Below are positions 1-7,750 of a stretch of 64,000 nucleotides of DNA, piece by piece. A model generated the notes under the pieces. The model did not search any database and had not been told where the DNA came from. It worked only from the letters and a program-made list of their open reading frames with translations. The position numbers and the translations under genes were made by a program. Source of the stretch: Comamonadaceae bacterium M7527 (lineage in GTDB: Bacteria > Pseudomonadota > Gammaproteobacteria > Burkholderiales > Burkholderiaceae_C); assembly GCA_021044545.1 (NCBI GenBank), contig CP087990.1, positions 186,001-250,000 on the forward strand. The letters run 5' to 3'. The first letter of the stretch is position 1. Every line of letters begins with the position of its first letter.

Positions 1-798
1 TATAAAGCGCATTTTGCTGGCCAGTTGGCCGGCTTGCTTTACCCGGTAGGCAAAGTCTTCGCTGAGCTGTTTGTCAAAAAACACCACTGCCTCGCCTACA
101 GGCAGGCCGTTTTTGGTGCCACCAAAGCACAGCACGTCAACGCCTGCACGCCACGTAATGTCGCTGGGGTGGCAGCCCAAGGTGGCCACCGCGTTGGCAA
201 AGCGTGCGCCGTCCATGTGCACTTTGAGTTGGCGGCGTTTGGCAATGGCGGCAATGGCGCGCACTTCCTCTACCGTGTACACCGTGCCCAGCTCTGTGGC
301 CTGGGTGATGGACACCACTTTGGGCTTGGGGTAGTGCAGGTCGCTGCGCTTGGTCACCATCAGCTCAATCGCGTCTGGCGTGAGTTTGCCGTGTTGGCCA
401 GCTTCGCCGCCGGCATCTGCCACCAACAACTTTGAGCCGTTTGAGAAAAACTCTGGCCCGCCGCATTCGTCTGTTTCAATGTGCGCCACCGGCGAGCACA
501 CCACCGAATGGTAACTTTGGCACAAGCTGGCCAATGCCAGTGAGTTGGCCGCTGTGCCGTTGAATACAAAGTAAATGTCGCAGTCTGTTTGAAACAGATT
601 ACGCAGTTGCTCAGACACCTTGATCGTCCATTCGTCGTCACCGTAGGCGGGCGCATGGCCGCTGTTATTGGCCTCTAAAAACCAATGTGCCGCTGGGCCA
701 CACATGCCCGCATAGTTGTCGCTGGCAAAGTGCTGCTTCAAATACGCGGGGTGGTTGATGGCGTTGCCTGCGGTGTGGGCAGTCTGGGTATTGCTCAT
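1..798 (-). CDS. ltaE: Low-specificity threonine aldolase (partial, C-terminus beyond window)
   Basis: PLP enzyme of the beta-eliminating lyase/threonine aldolase family, which cleaves L-threonine or L-allo-threonine to glycine and acetaldehyde. 266 codons are visible from ATG at 798, and the reading frame is still open at base 1. The probable PLP lysine is K229 in the motif FGGTKNG; the upstream motif HMDGARFANA is also typical of the family. The start codon overlaps the gcvP stop as ATGA, so translation is probably coupled to gcvP. The product glycine is the substrate of the glycine cleavage system encoded just upstream. Family assignment is confident; substrate stereospecificity cannot be read from sequence. 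Confidence 0.88.
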   Translation of the reverse strand, partial: MSNTQTAHTAGNAINHPAYLKQHFASDNYAGMCGPAAHWFLEANNSGHAPAYGDDEWTIKVSEQLRNLFQTDCDIYFVFNGTAANSLALASLCQSYHSVVCSPVAHIETDECGGPEFFSNGSKLLVADAGGEAGQHGKLTPDAIELMVTKRSDLHYPKPKVVSITQATELGTVYTVEEVRAIAAIAKRRQLKVHMDGARFANAVATLGCHPSDITWRAGVDVLCFGGTKNGLPVGEAVVFFDKQLSEDFAYRVKQAGQLASKMRFI

Positions 799-3725
799 GG
801 TGTCGCTTTTGCTGTAGCTTGGGTTGCGGCCTTGACCTGTAGGGGCTCGTCGGCATAGCTGGCTAGTGGTACGCAGCTGCAAAACAAATTGCGGTCGCCA
901 TAAACGTTGTCAACGCGGCCCACGGGTACCCAGTACTTGTTTTCTTGCAATGAAGGCAGTGGGTAGGCTGCGCGCTCGCGGCTGTAAATGTGCTGCCACT
1001 CGCTGGCGCTTACCGCTGTCGCGGTGTGTGGCGCATTGATCAGTGGGTTGTCATTGCTGGGCCACACACCAGTTTCAACCATTCGTATTTCATCTCGAAT
1101 CGCTTTCATGGCGTCAATAAAGCGGTCTAGCTCGGCCAGGCTTTCGCTCTCAGTGGGCTCTACCATCAAGGTGTTGGCCACTGGAAACGACAGCGTAGGT
1201 GCGTGAAAACCATAGTCAATGAGGCGTTTGGCCACGTCTTCGGCTTGTATGCCTGTGGTTTCCTTGAAGTGGCGCAAGTCCAAAATGCACTCATGCGCCA
1301 CCAAGCCACTGTCGCTGGCGTACAGCGTGGGGAAGTGGTCGCGCAGCGCGTGGCTCACGTAGTTGGCATTCAGTATGGCCACTTGCGTGGCGCGTTTGAG
1401 GGCGTCTGCGCCCATCATGCGGCAGTACATCCAGCTGATAGGCAACACAGCGGCGTTGCCCAAGGGCGCTGCGGATACCGCGCCCACTGGGCTAGTGATG
1501 CCGCTGGTGGCATGGCCTGGTAAAAATGGCGCCAGGTCTTCCACCACGCACACGGGGCCAACACCAGGGCCGCCGCCGCCGTGAGGGATGCAAAAGGTTT
1601 TGTGTAAATTGAGGTGGCTTACGTCGCCGCCAAACTCACCCGGTGCGGCCACGCCAACCAGGGCGTTCATGTTGGCACCATCTACATACACGCGCCCGCC
1701 GTGGCTGTGCACCAGCGCGCACAGCTCTTTGACTTGCGTCTCGAACACACCGTGGGTGCTGGGGTAGGTGATCATGATGGCGGCGAGCTCGTCGCTGTAG
1801 GTCTCGCACTTGGTGCCAAGGTCTGCCATGTCCACGTTACCCGCCTCATCGCAGGCCACCACTACCACTTGCATGCCCACCATTTGCGCGCTGGCGGGGT
1901 TGGTGCCGTGGGCGCTGGCGGGTATGAGGCAAATTTTGCGTTGCAAATCACCGCGTGACTGGTGAAAGCCTATGATCGCCAGCAAGCCTGCGTACTCACC
2001 TTGGCTGCCCGCGTTGGGCTGCAAGCTGATGGCGGCGTAGCCCGTGGCTTGACACAACCAGTGGCGCAATTGTTCGTCAAGAAGGGCGTAGCCGGCGCGT
2101 TGATCGGCGGGGGCAAAGGGGTGTATGTTGGCGAACTGCGGCCAGGTGACTGGGATCATCTCGCTGGTGGCGTTGAGCTTCATGGTGCAGCTACCCAGCG
2201 GAATCATGGTGCGGTCAAGCGCCAAGTCTTTATCAGACAGGCTGCGTATGTAGCGCAGCATGGCTGTTTCAGAGTGGTGGCTGTTGAACACGGGGTGCGT
2301 CATGAAGGCGCTTGTGCGGCGCAAGCTTGGCGTAATGAGCAGCTCAATGTCATTGGCCAGGGCTTCAATGCTTGGCAAGTGGTGGCCGTTTGCAGCAAAC
2401 GCGCCCCACAGCAACTCCAGATCGGCGCGTGTGGTGGTCTCGTCTAAAGACACGCTAAGCGTGCCGTCACAGAGTGCGCGCAGGTTGGCGCCTGCTGCCA
2501 AAGCGTTTGCCAGTATGGCTTGCGCCTTGTCGCCTGCTTGTATGGTGAGCGTGTCAAACGCGCTGTGGTTTTGCACTTCAAGACCAAGCTGGCGCAAGCC
2601 TTTGGCCAATATGGCCGTGTAGGTCGCCACGCGGCTGGCAATGCGCTTTAAGCCGGCAGGGCCGTGGTATACGGCGTACATGCTGGCCACCACGGCGGGT
2701 AGCACTTGTGCGGTGCAAATATTGCTGGTGGCTTTTTCGCGGCGAATGTGTTGTTCGCGGGTTTGCAGCGCCAAGCGGTAAGCGGGTTTGCCGTGTTTGT
2801 CTACGCTGACGCCCACCAGTCGCCCGGGGAGTGAGCGCTTGTAGGCGTCGCGGCAAGCCATAAAGGCCGCATGCGGACCGCCATTGCACATGGGCATGCC
2901 AAAGCGCTGCGTGTTGCCCACCACAATGTCGGCACCAAATTCGCCAGGGGTTTTTAGCACAGTAAGGGCTAGCAAGTCGGTCACCACTATGAACGCGGCT
3001 TTGTGGCTTTTTATCAGTTGGGCACTTGCGGCAAAGTCGGTGATGCCGCCGTGGGTGTTGGGGTATTGCGCCAGTGCGGCAAAGTAGTCGCCGCCCGCTA
3101 TTGCCGCGTCCCACTCTTGCGCAGAGTGGGTCAGCTGTACCGCAATGCCCAAAGGTTTAGCGCGGGTTTGAATCACCTCTATGGTTTGCGGGTGCGTGTC
3201 ACCTGACACCACAAAAGTCATGGCTTTGGTCTTGACTGAGCGCAGCGCCAAGGTCATGGCTTCAGCTGCAGCGGTGGCCTCGTCCAGCATGGAGGCGTTT
3301 GCAATGTCCATACCAGTGAGGTCGGTCACCATGGTTTGAAAGTTCACCAGCGCTTCCATGCGCCCCTGTGAAATCTCGGCTTGATAAGGCGTGTAAGCCG
3401 TATACCAAGCGGGGTTCTCAAGAATGTTGCGCAAAATCACGCTAGGCGTGTATGTGCCGTAATAGCCTTGGCCAATAAAGCTCTTCAACACTTGGTTTTT
3501 GTCGGCAATAGCCCGCAGCTCAGCCAAGGCATCAGCCTCTGTAACGGCGGGTGGCAGTTGCATGGCGTTGGTGCGCGCAATGCTGGCTGGCACAATCGCA
3601 TCTGTCATGGCATCCAGCGAGGGCTGACCAATGGCAGACAACATATGCGCTTGCTCAGCCGCATCAGGCCCCGTGTGGCGTTGCTCAAATGCACCCGCGT
3701 TTTCTAACAGTGACAGTTGTTGCAT
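795..3725 (-). CDS. gcvP: Glycine dehydrogenase (decarboxylating), P-protein
   Basis: P-protein of the glycine cleavage system: PLP-dependent decarboxylation of glycine with transfer of the aminomethyl group to the lipoyl arm of GcvH. 976 aa from ATG 3725, the usual length for the single-chain form. The PLP lysine is K709 in the motif LHKTFCIPHGGGGPG. A TTG at 3737 would add four residues (MFFV) but touches the inverted repeat. Neither start has a convincing Shine-Dalgarno, probably because the repeat filling the gcvH-gcvP gap (3736-3809) has displaced the native leader. The stop overlaps the threonine aldolase start (ATGA). Confidence 0.96.
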   Translation of the reverse strand: MQQLSLLENAGAFEQRHTGPDAAEQAHMLSAIGQPSLDAMTDAIVPASIARTNAMQLPPAVTEADALAELRAIADKNQVLKSFIGQGYYGTYTPSVILRNILENPAWYTAYTPYQAEISQGRMEALVNFQTMVTDLTGMDIANASMLDEATAAAEAMTLALRSVKTKAMTFVVSGDTHPQTIEVIQTRAKPLGIAVQLTHSAQEWDAAIAGGDYFAALAQYPNTHGGITDFAASAQLIKSHKAAFIVVTDLLALTVLKTPGEFGADIVVGNTQRFGMPMCNGGPHAAFMACRDAYKRSLPGRLVGVSVDKHGKPAYRLALQTREQHIRREKATSNICTAQVLPAVVASMYAVYHGPAGLKRIASRVATYTAILAKGLRQLGLEVQNHSAFDTLTIQAGDKAQAILANALAAGANLRALCDGTLSVSLDETTTRADLELLWGAFAANGHHLPSIEALANDIELLITPSLRRTSAFMTHPVFNSHHSETAMLRYIRSLSDKDLALDRTMIPLGSCTMKLNATSEMIPVTWPQFANIHPFAPADQRAGYALLDEQLRHWLCQATGYAAISLQPNAGSQGEYAGLLAIIGFHQSRGDLQRKICLIPASAHGTNPASAQMVGMQVVVVACDEAGNVDMADLGTKCETYSDELAAIMITYPSTHGVFETQVKELCALVHSHGGRVYVDGANMNALVGVAAPGEFGGDVSHLNLHKTFCIPHGGGGPGVGPVCVVEDLAPFLPGHATSGITSPVGAVSAAPLGNAAVLPISWMYCRMMGADALKRATQVAILNANYVSHALRDHFPTLYASDSGLVAHECILDLRHFKETTGIQAEDVAKRLIDYGFHAPTLSFPVANTLMVEPTESESLAELDRFIDAMKAIRDEIRMVETGVWPSNDNPLINAPHTATAVSASEWQHIYSRERAAYPLPSLQENKYWVPVGRVDNVYGDRNLFCSCVPLASYADEPLQVKAATQATAKATP

Positions 3726-3735
3726 AACAAAAAAC

Positions 3736-3809
3736 AATTGGGGTCAGATCCCAATTAATTGAGAACGCTGACCGGTTGAGGACAATTTAATTGGGATCTG
3801 ACCCCAATT
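3736..3809. repeat. REP-like inverted repeat between gcvH and gcvP
   Basis: Two 23-bp arms (3736-3758 and 3787-3809) are exact reverse complements around a 28-bp spacer. Each arm also carries its own inner palindrome (AATTGGG...CCCAATT), so one large or two small stem-loops can form. The element fills the whole gap from the gcvH stop (3811) to the gcvP start. The GGGGTCAGATCCC core resembles palindromes I recall near REP-associated tyrosine transposases of proteobacteria; that link is recollection and is not shown here. No second copy was noticed in the window. Confidence 0.8.
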
Positions 3810-3810
3810 A

Positions 3811-4173
3811 CTAGCCAGAGAAGCTGCTGTAGGCTGTTTCGTCCATCAGGGCGTCCAGCTCGGCGGGGTTGCTGAGTTTGATTTTGAAGAACCAGCCAGC
3901 GCCCAAGGGGTCTGTGTTGGCCAGTGCAGGGTCATCGCGCAGGGCTTCGTTGACGGCTGTGATTTCGCCGGTGACGGGCATGTAGACGTCTGCTGCGGCT
4001 TTGACGGACTCCACCACGCCTGCAGTGGCTTTTTGTTCAAAGGTGGCGCCGACTTCGGGCAGTTCTACAAACACCACGTCGCCCAGGGCGTCTTGCGCGT
4101 GGTGGGTGATGCCAACCGTGGCGGTATCACCGTCAATGTTGAGCCATTCGTGGTCTTCTGTGTACTTGATCAT
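3811..4173 (-). CDS. gcvH: Glycine cleavage system H protein
   Basis: Small lipoyl carrier of the glycine cleavage system, shuttling the aminomethyl group from GcvP to GcvT and electrons to dihydrolipoamide dehydrogenase. 120 aa, normal length. The lipoylated lysine is K58 in the motif VVESVKAA. ATG 4173 has a good Shine-Dalgarno (AGGAG, spacing about 7). It lies 46 bp after gcvT and is followed at once by the inverted repeat, so it is the last gene before the repeat in the polycistron. No lpd gene lies nearby. Confidence 0.97.
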   Translation of the reverse strand: MIKYTEDHEWLNIDGDTATVGITHHAQDALGDVVFVELPEVGATFEQKATAGVVESVKAAADVYMPVTGEITAVNEALRDDPALANTDPLGAGWFFKIKLSNPAELDALMDETAYSSFSG

Positions 4174-4219
4174 GGGATGCTCCTAGGGTTATTGGATAAC
4201 AGTGAGGGTAATGGTTGAT

Positions 4220-5344
4220 TCAACCGCGGAAATAGTTGCTGGGTGTGAATGGCATGGCACATACAGTCATGGCAACGAGTTTGCCGCGCACCACGGCGTG
4301 AACGGTTGTGCCTATGGCTGCGTGCTCAATGCCCACATAGCCAATGGCAATGGCTTTATTGACGGTGGGGGCCAGCAGCCCGCTGGTGACCATGCCTATG
4401 GTGGTGCCGTTTGGTGCTTGCAGTACGGTGTGGTCTCGCACGGGCACGCGTTCTGTGGCAACTAAACCCACGCGTTTGCGTGTGATGGGGCTGGTGCCGT
4501 CTAACTGGGCCAGCACCACATCGCTGCCCAGAAAGCCGCCAGCGCGTGCGCCACCGGTGCGGCGCACCTTTTGCATGGCCCAGTTCAGGTTGGCTTCTAC
4601 AGGCGTGGTGGTTGTGGTGATGTCATTGCCGTACAAGCACAGGCCAGCTTCTAAACGCAGGGAGTTGCGCGCGCCAAGGCCAATGGGGGCTACGCACGGG
4701 TTGCTCAAAATAAGCCTGGCCAGCGCAGTAGCGTGCCGAGCTGGCAGCGATATTTCAAAACCGTCTTCGCCGGTGTAGCCGCTGCGCGTGAGGTAGACCT
4801 CAATGCCGCCTAGCGTGGCGCGCGCGCCTGTCATAAACACCAAGTTGGCGACGCTGGGGTCCAGTGCTTTCAGCACGTCAATAGCCATGGGGCCTTGCAA
4901 GGCCAGCAAGGCTTGGTTGGGCAATGGCTTCACGGTGCACCGCTGGCCAATGTGGGCATTTATGTGGGCAATGTCTGAATGCTTGCATGCGCCGTTGGCG
5001 ACGACAAACAAATCGTCGCCACGGTTGACAAACATCAAGTCGTCCAAAATGCCGCCAGTCTCGTTCAGCAGCAGGCCGTAGCGCTGTTTGCCAACGGGCA
5101 GGTCCACCACGTCAACAGGCATCAGCGTCTCCAATGCCGTTGCCGCGTCTGGGCCGCTGAGCAGCAGTTGGCCCATGTGTGAGACGTCAAACAAGCCGGC
5201 TTTGGTGCGGGTGTGCAAGTGCTCGCCCATCACGCCCATGGGGTATTGCACCGGCATGCTGTAACCCGCAAAAGGCACCATGCGTGCGCCCAACTCGATG
5301 TGCAAGTCGTTTAAAGGCGTGGTCAGTAGTTCAGCAGCGGACAA
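4220..5344 (-). CDS. gcvT: Glycine cleavage system T protein (aminomethyltransferase)
   Basis: Transfers the methylene group from aminomethyl-lipoyl-GcvH to tetrahydrofolate, releasing ammonia. The start chosen is TTG 5344 (374 aa), because an AAGGTG ribosome-binding site lies 7 nt upstream and the resulting N-terminus (SAAELLTTPLNDLH) matches the usual beginning of GcvT. The frame stays open upstream to 5485, but that part is riboswitch RNA and not protein-like. Motifs: GARMVPFAGYSMPVQY near the N-terminus, FDVSHMGQ, and a GYTGEDGFEIS segment. First gene after the glycine riboswitch and head of gcvT-gcvH-gcvP-ltaE. Confidence 0.95.
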   Translation of the reverse strand: MSAAELLTTPLNDLHIELGARMVPFAGYSMPVQYPMGVMGEHLHTRTKAGLFDVSHMGQLLLSGPDAATALETLMPVDVVDLPVGKQRYGLLLNETGGILDDLMFVNRGDDLFVVANGACKHSDIAHINAHIGQRCTVKPLPNQALLALQGPMAIDVLKALDPSVANLVFMTGARATLGGIEVYLTRSGYTGEDGFEISLPARHATALARLILSNPCVAPIGLGARNSLRLEAGLCLYGNDITTTTTPVEANLNWAMQKVRRTGGARAGGFLGSDVVLAQLDGTSPITRKRVGLVATERVPVRDHTVLQAPNGTTIGMVTSGLLAPTVNKAIAIGYVGIEHAAIGTTVHAVVRGKLVAMTVCAMPFTPSNYFRG

Positions 5345-5373
5345 AGCAATACACCTTTGAGAGCAGTTGGCCA

Positions 5374-5394
5374 GTGGCAAGAAAGCGTTGCCAC
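5374..5394 (-). promoter_or_regulatory. Hairpin between glycine riboswitch and gcvT start
   Basis: Perfect 7-bp stem GTGGCAA/TTGCCAC with a 7-nt loop, located after aptamer II and about 30 nt before the gcvT start. There is no T-run, so it is not an intrinsic terminator. It may be part of the riboswitch expression platform, possibly acting on translation of the TTG start; that role is inferred from position only. Confidence 0.45.
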
Positions 5395-5404
5395 GCATTG
5401 AATA

Positions 5405-5637
5405 ACTGCCCCATGTCCGCTTTACCTGAGAGATTCGCCGCGCCGCACAAGCGGTCTGGTTTGCTCCTTCGGTGGGCACACTCAAGGGTATGCCTCTCTC
5501 CAGTGGGGTAACACCGGGCGTTTACACGGTGCTCTGCCAGTCCTTTTGCCTGAGCGTTGCGGCCAGTGCGATGAATGACCTTGCGCCTTCGGCGGCAGCA
5601 TCTCAAACCCATGGTTTGGCCTGCGCTCTCCTAGCAG
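5405..5637 (-). ncRNA. Tandem glycine riboswitch (two aptamers)
   Basis: Reading the minus strand, aptamer I (about 5637-5530) has GGAGAG, then CCGAAGGCGCAA, then CTCAGGCAAAAGGAC. Aptamer II (about 5505-5405) repeats the pattern: GGAGAG, CCGAAGGAGCAA, CTCTCAGGTAAAGCGGAC. This is the classic glycine-responsive tandem architecture, which normally turns on gcv genes when glycine is high. It ends about 60 nt before the gcvT TTG start. Its 5' edge touches the stop codon of the upstream radical SAM gene (5642), so any dedicated promoter must lie inside that coding sequence. Confidence 0.95.
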
Positions 5638-5641
5638 GTGC

Positions 5642-7654
5642 TCAGTATAGCGCCCGCTCTACGAAATCTGGCTTGACCGTGGTGCGTGGGCACACACTTT
5701 TGGGCAGATCAAACCAGGTGTGGGCAGGTACGTCCAGGGCCACGCCGTGCATGTAGTTGTAGATGGCCTTTTTGAGGCCAGCGCCCAGCTCGTCGTGGCT
5801 GGTACCACTGCCGTCCAGCGTGGTGTCTATGAAGCCCACATCATTTTTAGCAAATTGGCTTGGCGGCAAGGGGGCGAGCTGTATGCCAAAACGCTCTGGG
5901 TGCTGGCCAACTGGTGAGTGCACCGTGCACACAAAGCGGTGGAAAAAGCCGCTGTGTATGCAGCCCGCCTCGAACAGCTGGCGTACATATTCCAGCGCGT
6001 CCACCGTATCTTGTACTGTTTGCGTGGGAAAGCCGTACATCAGGTAGGCGTGCACCATCACGCCCGCGTCTGCAAAGCCGCGTGTGACGCGCGCCACCTG
6101 TTCTACCGATACGCCTTTTTGCATGAGGGTCAGCAACCTGTCGGAGGCCACTTCCAGGCCGCCAGACATGGCAATGCAGCCGCTTTTGGCCAGCAGCTCA
6201 CACAGCTCTGGCGTAAAGGTTTTTTCAAATCTGATGTTGCCCCACCAAGAAATGTGTACCCCACGCACGATGAGCTCGGTGGCCAGCGCTTTCAGCGCCT
6301 TGGGCGGTGCCGCTTCGTCTACCAGGTGAAAGCCGGTTTGACCGGTTTCCGCCACAATGCGCTCAATGCGGTCTACCAATGTGGTGGCGCTGGCGGCGTC
6401 GTAGCGGCTGATGTAGTCAAGACTGACGTCGCAAAAGCTGCATTTTTTCCAGTAGCAGCCGTGGGCCACGGTGAGTTTGTTCCAGCGGCCGTCACTCCAC
6501 AAGCGGTTCATGGGGTTTAGCATGTCCAGCAGCGACAGATAACGCATCAGCGGTAGGCCATCCCAAGTGGGTGTGCCCACGTCTTCAAAACCCACGTCTG
6601 GCTCTTGCCAATTGGTGTAAGTCACCGTGCCCTCGGTGTTGCGTGTAAAGGTGCGCACCAAGCGCGACGTACTGCGATTGCCTGCCAAGTGCTCAATGAG
6701 GCACAGCAAGGGGCGTTCGCCGCTGTCAAGGCTTACAAAGTCCACAAAGTCAAATACGCGCGCATCAGACAGCTCGCGCAGCTCGGTGTTGACAAAGCCG
6801 CCGCCCAGGGCAATGTGTACTTGCGCGTAGTGCGCCTTAATCGTTTGCGCGATGCGAAACGCTGCGTACACAGCACCCGGAAACGGAACCGACAACACCA
6901 CCAAGGTGGGCTGGTGCTGCGCCATGGTTTGCAGCGTCAAGCGCTCAAGCGTTTGGTCAATAAGATTGGCGGGCTTGGCCAATGCTTGCGCCAGCGCCTC
7001 AAAGCTGGGCTGGCTGGCGGCCAGGCTTTCGGCGTAGCGCACAAACTGAAAACTGTTATCCACCGCGTCGCGCAGCACATCGGCAATGTCATTGAGGTAC
7101 AGCGTGGCCAGGTGCCGCGCGCGGTCGCTGTGGCCCAAGGCGCCAAAGGCCCAGCCCAAGCTGTCTGCATCCTGTTCGTCATCGGGTCCGTCCACGTAGT
7201 GGTCAAGCGCGGCAAAGCGCGGCCCTTCAGGCAAAAAACCACGCGCCGCTATGCGGTGACAAAGCGTGCTGTCGCGCCCTTGCAAAAAAGCAATGGTCGG
7301 CTCTATGGTTGATATGTAATGCGCGGCTTGGTCTAAAAACGAATTAACCGGCGCACTGCGCAGCGCTTCGTCTTGCGCCAAAGCGGCGTCGCACAATTGC
7401 TCCAAGCCCGGTTTGCTGAGCAGTTCCAAAACCGTGGACAGTGCCAAATCGGCCTGCACCGCGTCAATGCCTTGCTCACGCAAAAAGCCTGTGATGTACG
7501 CCGTAGACGGGTAGGGCGTATTGAGTTGCGTCATCGGGGGGATGAGGCTTAGGACTTTGGTGGGCTTGGGGGTGAGGACACGGCAGTTTGTGTGTTTTTT
7601 TTGCTGGCCTGAGTCTACAGGTGAGGTGATGGGGCTGGCGTTTGTGCGCGTCAC
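5642..7654 (-). CDS. B12-binding radical SAM protein of unknown function
   Basis: 670 aa from ATG 7654. The N-terminal part (about residues 35-330) resembles a cobalamin-binding Rossmann domain, opening with a strand and the motif PPMTQLNTPYPSTAY. The radical SAM domain follows, with its cluster cysteines at C400, C405 and C408 (GCYWKKCSFCD). The first spacing is four residues instead of the textbook CX3CX2C. A later segment (YGFPTQT) is typical of these enzymes. The first 35 residues look poorly conserved, so the true start may be later. Substrate unknown. It lies directly upstream of the glycine riboswitch in the same orientation, so read-through into gcvT is possible; no functional link to glycine is shown. 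Confidence 0.82.
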   Translation of the reverse strand: MTRTNASPITSPVDSGQQKKHTNCRVLTPKPTKVLSLIPPMTQLNTPYPSTAYITGFLREQGIDAVQADLALSTVLELLSKPGLEQLCDAALAQDEALRSAPVNSFLDQAAHYISTIEPTIAFLQGRDSTLCHRIAARGFLPEGPRFAALDHYVDGPDDEQDADSLGWAFGALGHSDRARHLATLYLNDIADVLRDAVDNSFQFVRYAESLAASQPSFEALAQALAKPANLIDQTLERLTLQTMAQHQPTLVVLSVPFPGAVYAAFRIAQTIKAHYAQVHIALGGGFVNTELRELSDARVFDFVDFVSLDSGERPLLCLIEHLAGNRSTSRLVRTFTRNTEGTVTYTNWQEPDVGFEDVGTPTWDGLPLMRYLSLLDMLNPMNRLWSDGRWNKLTVAHGCYWKKCSFCDVSLDYISRYDAASATTLVDRIERIVAETGQTGFHLVDEAAPPKALKALATELIVRGVHISWWGNIRFEKTFTPELCELLAKSGCIAMSGGLEVASDRLLTLMQKGVSVEQVARVTRGFADAGVMVHAYLMYGFPTQTVQDTVDALEYVRQLFEAGCIHSGFFHRFVCTVHSPVGQHPERFGIQLAPLPPSQFAKNDVGFIDTTLDGSGTSHDELGAGLKKAIYNYMHGVALDVPAHTWFDLPKSVCPRTTVKPDFVERALY

Positions 7655-7750
7655 AGCAACAGCCTGCGCAGGCTGGCCTACTCGGTAGTTGCACGCGACA
7701 GCACCGCCAAGGTGCTTCGCATGTGATCACGCTGGGGTTGGGTGAGCCTT

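Noticed and set aside
6605..7312. 235-codon open frame opposite the radical SAM gene
   Set aside because: Basic, low-likeness residues; antisense shadow of a clear gene.
7700..7716. AGCACC/GGTGCT hairpin between ETF-QO and the radical SAM gene as a terminator
   Set aside because: Only a 6-bp stem and no T-run on either strand.
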